From Pirellulales bacterium (GTDB lineage Bacteria; Planctomycetota; Planctomycetia; Pirellulales; JAEUIK01): 64,000 bases of DNA. Below the pieces are notes generated by a model, which searched no databases, was not told the origin of the DNA, and was given only the letters and a program-made list of their open reading frames with translations. Each line of letters opens with the position of its first letter. The stretch's first letter is position 1. Below are positions 61,078 through 64,000 of the stretch, piece by piece. Both the position numbers and the translations under genes were made by a program. The stretch is from NCBI GenBank assembly GCA_019636335.1, contig JAHBXR010000020.1, positions 62,001 through 126,000 on the forward strand, written 5' to 3'.

Positions 61078-61950
61078 ATGAAGCAAGTCTGCTCGAATCT
61101 CGACCTTCGTCGCCTGACGCGCTGCGTGGCGCTCGTCGTCTGGGCCGGCGCGTCGGCCTGGTCGGCCACGGCCGCCGAGGCGCCCGTGCCCCCGCCGTCG
61201 AAGGTGGGACTGACGGCGCGCCTGTCCGACGTGATTCTCGCCGGAACGGAGCTCGAAGCCCGACCGTGGGACGATCGCACGCTGCCGCTCGTGCTGCGCA
61301 TCGAGGCGACCTATCCGCATGGCGATCGCTGGCGCTACGACTTCGCCTATTTTGGTCTCGAACCGGGCAAATATTCGCTGCGAGATTATCTGCGCCGCAA
61401 AGACGGCTCCTCGACCGACGACCTGCCACCGCTCGAAGTCGAGATCTCGGGCGCGCTCCCCACGGGCCACGTCGCGCCGCACGAACTGGCCGCCACCGAG
61501 ATTCCCCAGGTCGGCGGTTATCGTCAGCTCATGATCGCCGCGACGATCGTCTGGCTCGTGGGTCTCGCCCTGATTCTTTTCGCGCGGCGTCGTCACCAGC
61601 AGGCGCAGGCCGCCGCGGTCGAACGGCCGCGCACCCTGGCCGAGCGTCTGCGGCCGATGGTCGAAGAAGCCCTGCAGGGCAAGTTGGCGCCGGAAAGCCG
61701 CGCCGAACTGGAACGCCTGCTCTTGACCTACTGGCGGCGTCGCCTGCAACTCGAGAACCTCAAGGCGGCCGATGCCATGGCACGGCTGCGCGAGCACGAA
61801 GAGGCGGGCGCCATGTTGCGGCAGCTCGAACTGTGGCTCCATCATCCGACGGCGCGCGAGTCGGTCGACCTCGCCGCGCTGCTGCGTCCCTACCAAGATT
61901 TGCCGGCCGACCAGGACGCCCTCCAGCCAGCCGCGGAGATGGCGCGATGA
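61078..61950 (+). CDS. Membrane protein of the MoxR operon (DUF4381-like)
   Basis: The protein has 290 residues. A signal peptide (residues ~1-32) is followed by a beta-rich extracytoplasmic part of about 110 residues, one membrane helix at ~146-165 (LMIAATIVWLVGLALILFA) and a helical cytoplasmic part ('LAERLRPMVEEALQGKLAPESRAELERLLLTYWRRR'). This layout and position match the DUF4381-type gene found between DUF58 and VWA genes. The ATGA overlap with the next gene indicates coupling. Confidence 0.8.
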   Translation: MKQVCSNLDLRRLTRCVALVVWAGASAWSATAAEAPVPPPSKVGLTARLSDVILAGTELEARPWDDRTLPLVLRIEATYPHGDRWRYDFAYFGLEPGKYSLRDYLRRKDGSSTDDLPPLEVEISGALPTGHVAPHELAATEIPQVGGYRQLMIAATIVWLVGLALILFARRRHQQAQAAAVERPRTLAERLRPMVEEALQGKLAPESRAELERLLLTYWRRRLQLENLKAADAMARLREHEEAGAMLRQLELWLHHPTARESVDLAALLRPYQDLPADQDALQPAAEMAR

Positions 61951-62861
61951 GCTTTACCCATCCCGCGATGCTCCTGCTGCTGGTCTTTCCGATCGCGCTC
62001 CTCGTGCGCGTCTGGCGTCACGAGGGGCACCGGGTCGTGCTCCCCTGGGATCACGCTCCGCGCCGCCGCTCGCACTGGATGCGTTTTCCCATCGCTTTGG
62101 CCGAGTGTCTTCCGGCGCTCCTGCTGGGCGTGGTCATCGTCTTGCTGGCGGGTCCGCAAAAACTGGGCCAACCGCAAACGCGCCGCGCGCTGACGAACAT
62201 CGAGTTCTGCGTCGACGTCTCGGGGAGCATGACCGCCCCCTTCGGCGAAGGAACGCGCTACGACGCCTCGATGGCGGCGATCAACGAGTTTCTCGACTAT
62301 CGCCACGGGGACGCGTTCGGGCTGACCTTCTTCGGCAACAACGTGCTGCACTGGGTGCCGCTGACGAGCGATCCCTCGGCTATCCGCTGCAGCCCCCCCT
62401 TCATGCGGCCCGAGGTGGCGCCCCCCTGGTTCGGCGGCACCATGATCGGCAAGGCACTGCTGGCCTGCCGCCAAGTGCTGACCAGTCGCGAAGAGGGCGA
62501 TCGCATGATTATCCTCGTCTCCGACGGCGACAGCTTCGATCTCGGCGGCGGCAACGACGAGGAGCTCGCCGCCCTGTTTGCCGCCGACAATATCGCGATC
62601 TACGCCGTCCACATTGGGGGAGGAGATGCCCCCGCGCCGATCGTGAATCTCACGGGACTGACGGGGGGCGAGATCTTTCAGCCCGGCGATCGCGCGGGGC
62701 TCGAGGCGGTCTTTCGGCGCATCGACGCCATGCAGCAGACGCGGCTCGAAAAGGTCGAGGCCGAGGCCATGGATGATTTCGCCCCCTATGCCCTGATCGG
62801 CCTCTCGCTCGTCGGCGCCGGTACCTTGAGCCTGTTCGGATTGAGGTACACGCCATGGTAG
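61947..62861 (+). CDS. BatA-like von Willebrand A membrane protein
   Basis: The protein has 304 residues. Two N-terminal helices (residues ~6-20 and ~50-68) are followed by a VWA domain with MIDAS 'FCVDVSGSM', Thr in 'FGGTMIGKAL' and Asp in 'IILVSDGDSF'. A last helix lies at ~280-300 (YALIGLSLVGAGTLSLFGL). Ion-dependent protein binding is expected. It overlaps both neighbours (4 bp and 7 bp). Confidence 0.93.
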   Translation: MSFTHPAMLLLLVFPIALLVRVWRHEGHRVVLPWDHAPRRRSHWMRFPIALAECLPALLLGVVIVLLAGPQKLGQPQTRRALTNIEFCVDVSGSMTAPFGEGTRYDASMAAINEFLDYRHGDAFGLTFFGNNVLHWVPLTSDPSAIRCSPPFMRPEVAPPWFGGTMIGKALLACRQVLTSREEGDRMIILVSDGDSFDLGGGNDEELAALFAADNIAIYAVHIGGGDAPAPIVNLTGLTGGEIFQPGDRAGLEAVFRRIDAMQQTRLEKVEAEAMDDFAPYALIGLSLVGAGTLSLFGLRYTPW

Positions 62862-63901
62862 CCGAAGCCGCTGCCTTGATCGTGGCCATCTTCGCGCTGG
62901 GCGCCGAGCTTCTCCACGCGCGTCGCGTGCGTCGCCTGGCGCAGCTCAGCTTCGGGCCGGGAGAACGCCCCCGTGCCTGGGCCAGATTTGCCCCGCTGGC
63001 GCGCGTACTCTCCCTCTCCGCGCTCGCCTGGGGGCTGAGCACCCTCTATCTGCTTCAGCCCAAGGTCCACGCGGCAGAGAAGATCGCCGACAACGAGAAG
63101 CGGCATCTCATGCTGGTGCTCGATGTCTCGCCCAGCATGCGTCTGCAGGATGCCGGCCCCACGCACAAGCAAAGCCGCACGCAACGCGCGGCCGACCTGA
63201 TCGAATCGCTCTTCCAGCGCAGCATCAGCGGCCAGTTTCTCATCAGCGTGGTGGCCGTGTACAACGGCGCCAAACCGGTCGTCGTCGACACGAGCGACAT
63301 GGCGGTCGTCGAGAACATCCTGCGCGACCTGCCCATGCACTACGCGTTCGAGGTCGGGCAGACGCGCATCTTCGACGGACTGGAGGAAGCCGCCAAGATC
63401 GCTCGTCCCTGGCAGCCGAAGAGCACCACGCTCGTGCTGTTGAGCGACGGCGATACGGTGCCGGCCACCGGCATGCCGGCACTGCCAGTCTCGGTATCGC
63501 ACGTGCTGGTGGTCGGCGTGGGCGATCCGCTTGTCGGCACCTTCATCGACGGACACCAGTCGCGGCAAGACACCTCGACGCTGCGTCAGGTCGCCGCTCG
63601 GTTGGGTGGCGTGTATCACAACGGCAACGAACAGCACATCGCCACCGATACCCTGCGCACCATGACGCAGAACGTCGACGCCAGCCGCTTCGAGCAGCTT
63701 ACGCGCCGGGAATACGCCCTGCTGGCATGTGCCATCGGGGCCCTCGTCTATGCGCTGTTGCCCGTGTTGTTACAGGCCTGGGGGACGACCTGGAAACCGG
63801 GGGTGCCGTGCGGCACGGATGTTACACGTGTCGCGCCGATCGACACGGCCCGGCGCCAGCAGCAGGAATTTGCCTCGTCGCCGAGCGGGGCGTTATCATA
63901 G
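62855..63901 (+). CDS. BatB-like von Willebrand A membrane protein
   Basis: The protein has 348 residues. The N-terminal helix (AALIVAIFALGAELL) and a second (~50-68) come first. The VWA domain has MIDAS 'LMLVLDVSPSM' and 'TTLVLLSDGDTVPATG'. A C-terminal helix is at ~285-305 (YALLACAIGALVYALLPVLL). A paired VWA protein next to the BatA-like one is the usual Bat operon order. The last 30 residues are polar and variable. Confidence 0.92.
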   Translation: MVAEAAALIVAIFALGAELLHARRVRRLAQLSFGPGERPRAWARFAPLARVLSLSALAWGLSTLYLLQPKVHAAEKIADNEKRHLMLVLDVSPSMRLQDAGPTHKQSRTQRAADLIESLFQRSISGQFLISVVAVYNGAKPVVVDTSDMAVVENILRDLPMHYAFEVGQTRIFDGLEEAAKIARPWQPKSTTLVLLSDGDTVPATGMPALPVSVSHVLVVGVGDPLVGTFIDGHQSRQDTSTLRQVAARLGGVYHNGNEQHIATDTLRTMTQNVDASRFEQLTRREYALLACAIGALVYALLPVLLQAWGTTWKPGVPCGTDVTRVAPIDTARRQQQEFASSPSGALS

Positions 63902-63976
63902 AGTCTTGTGCCGGCCTGCCGCACGCACCTGGATCGATTCATTCGAGATTCACACTTATCGCGGGGAGGAAGAGCG

Positions 63977-64000
63977 ATGAGGACTGCATTCTTGCTCGTT
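63977..64000 (+). CDS. Start of the next gene of the MoxR operon (truncated by window end)
   Basis: A strong ribosome-binding site (GGGGAGGAAG, 63961-63970) precedes ATG 63977, and the first codons read MRTAFLLV, the beginning of a signal peptide or membrane helix. In this operon type a TPR/BatC- or BatD-like gene would be expected, but eight codons do not allow identification. Confidence 0.6.

Overview
This 64 kb, GC-rich window most likely comes from a planctomycete chromosome (order Pirellulales or close). The clues are planctomycete-typical families: a cytochrome/WD40 protein paired with a DUF1549/DUF1553 protein, an 'LEPLESRWLL' (LEPR-XLL type) N-terminus on an RTX-like surface protein, an 'NPYEAP' membrane protein, a giant TPR-CHAT protein, FG-GAP/VCBS-repeat secreted proteins, and an ECF42 sigma factor with DGPF (YCII) proteins. 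No rRNA or tRNA gene was found by reading.

Region 1 (1-6.1 kb) holds mainly exported proteins: a truncated beta-propeller glycosidase-like protein, a zinc-ribbon/DUF2007 membrane protein, a secreted M48 metalloprotease with TPRs, and a small YbjN-like exported protein.

Region 2 (6.2-15.1 kb) is a complete type II-C CRISPR-Cas locus. The array at 6352-9350 has 46 identical 36-bp repeats and 45 spacers of 29-30 nt, plus a degenerate repeat after the last unit. It points at cas2, cas1 and cas9, which lie on the minus strand. A tracrRNA not marked by any protein gene sits divergently upstream of cas9 (about 13915-14043, plus strand). It has a 37-nt anti-repeat, two stem-loops, a Rho-independent terminator and its own sigma70-like promoter. 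Each repeat ends in TACACT, one base from the tracrRNA -10 (TAAACT), so every crRNA may have its own promoter, as known in Neisseria and Campylobacter. Next to the tracrRNA is an ArsR-type regulator with a long charged N-terminus. The island is bracketed by two paralogous YbjN-like genes facing each other (5462-6022 + and 15434-15991 -).

Region 3 (16-31.8 kb): an 1839-residue TPR-CHAT protein; a DUF1569-nagA-pdxJ operon; an M20 amidohydrolase; a glycine-zipper lipoprotein; the planctomycete cytochrome/DUF1549-DUF1553 pair. Region 4 (32-45 kb): lipoproteins, a redoxin-cytochrome-monooxygenase fusion, an isopropylmalate-dehydrogenase-family enzyme, a HAD hydrolase, an FG-GAP protein, CsrA, an HtrA protease. 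Region 5 (44.9-53 kb): a VapBC-like pair, gnd-zwf of the oxidative pentose phosphate pathway, and an ECF42/DGPF operon that includes a YCII-GyrI fusion. Region 6 (53-64 kb): a glycosyltransferase-TPR protein, an RTX-like surface protein, an SGNH hydrolase, and a MoxR-DUF58-VWA-VWA operon that runs off the window.

Several families of short dispersed inverted repeats lie between genes. One, about 85 bp long, occurs as four good copies, one divergent copy and one fragment, and its arms change together so that pairing is kept. This is the least explained signal in the window.
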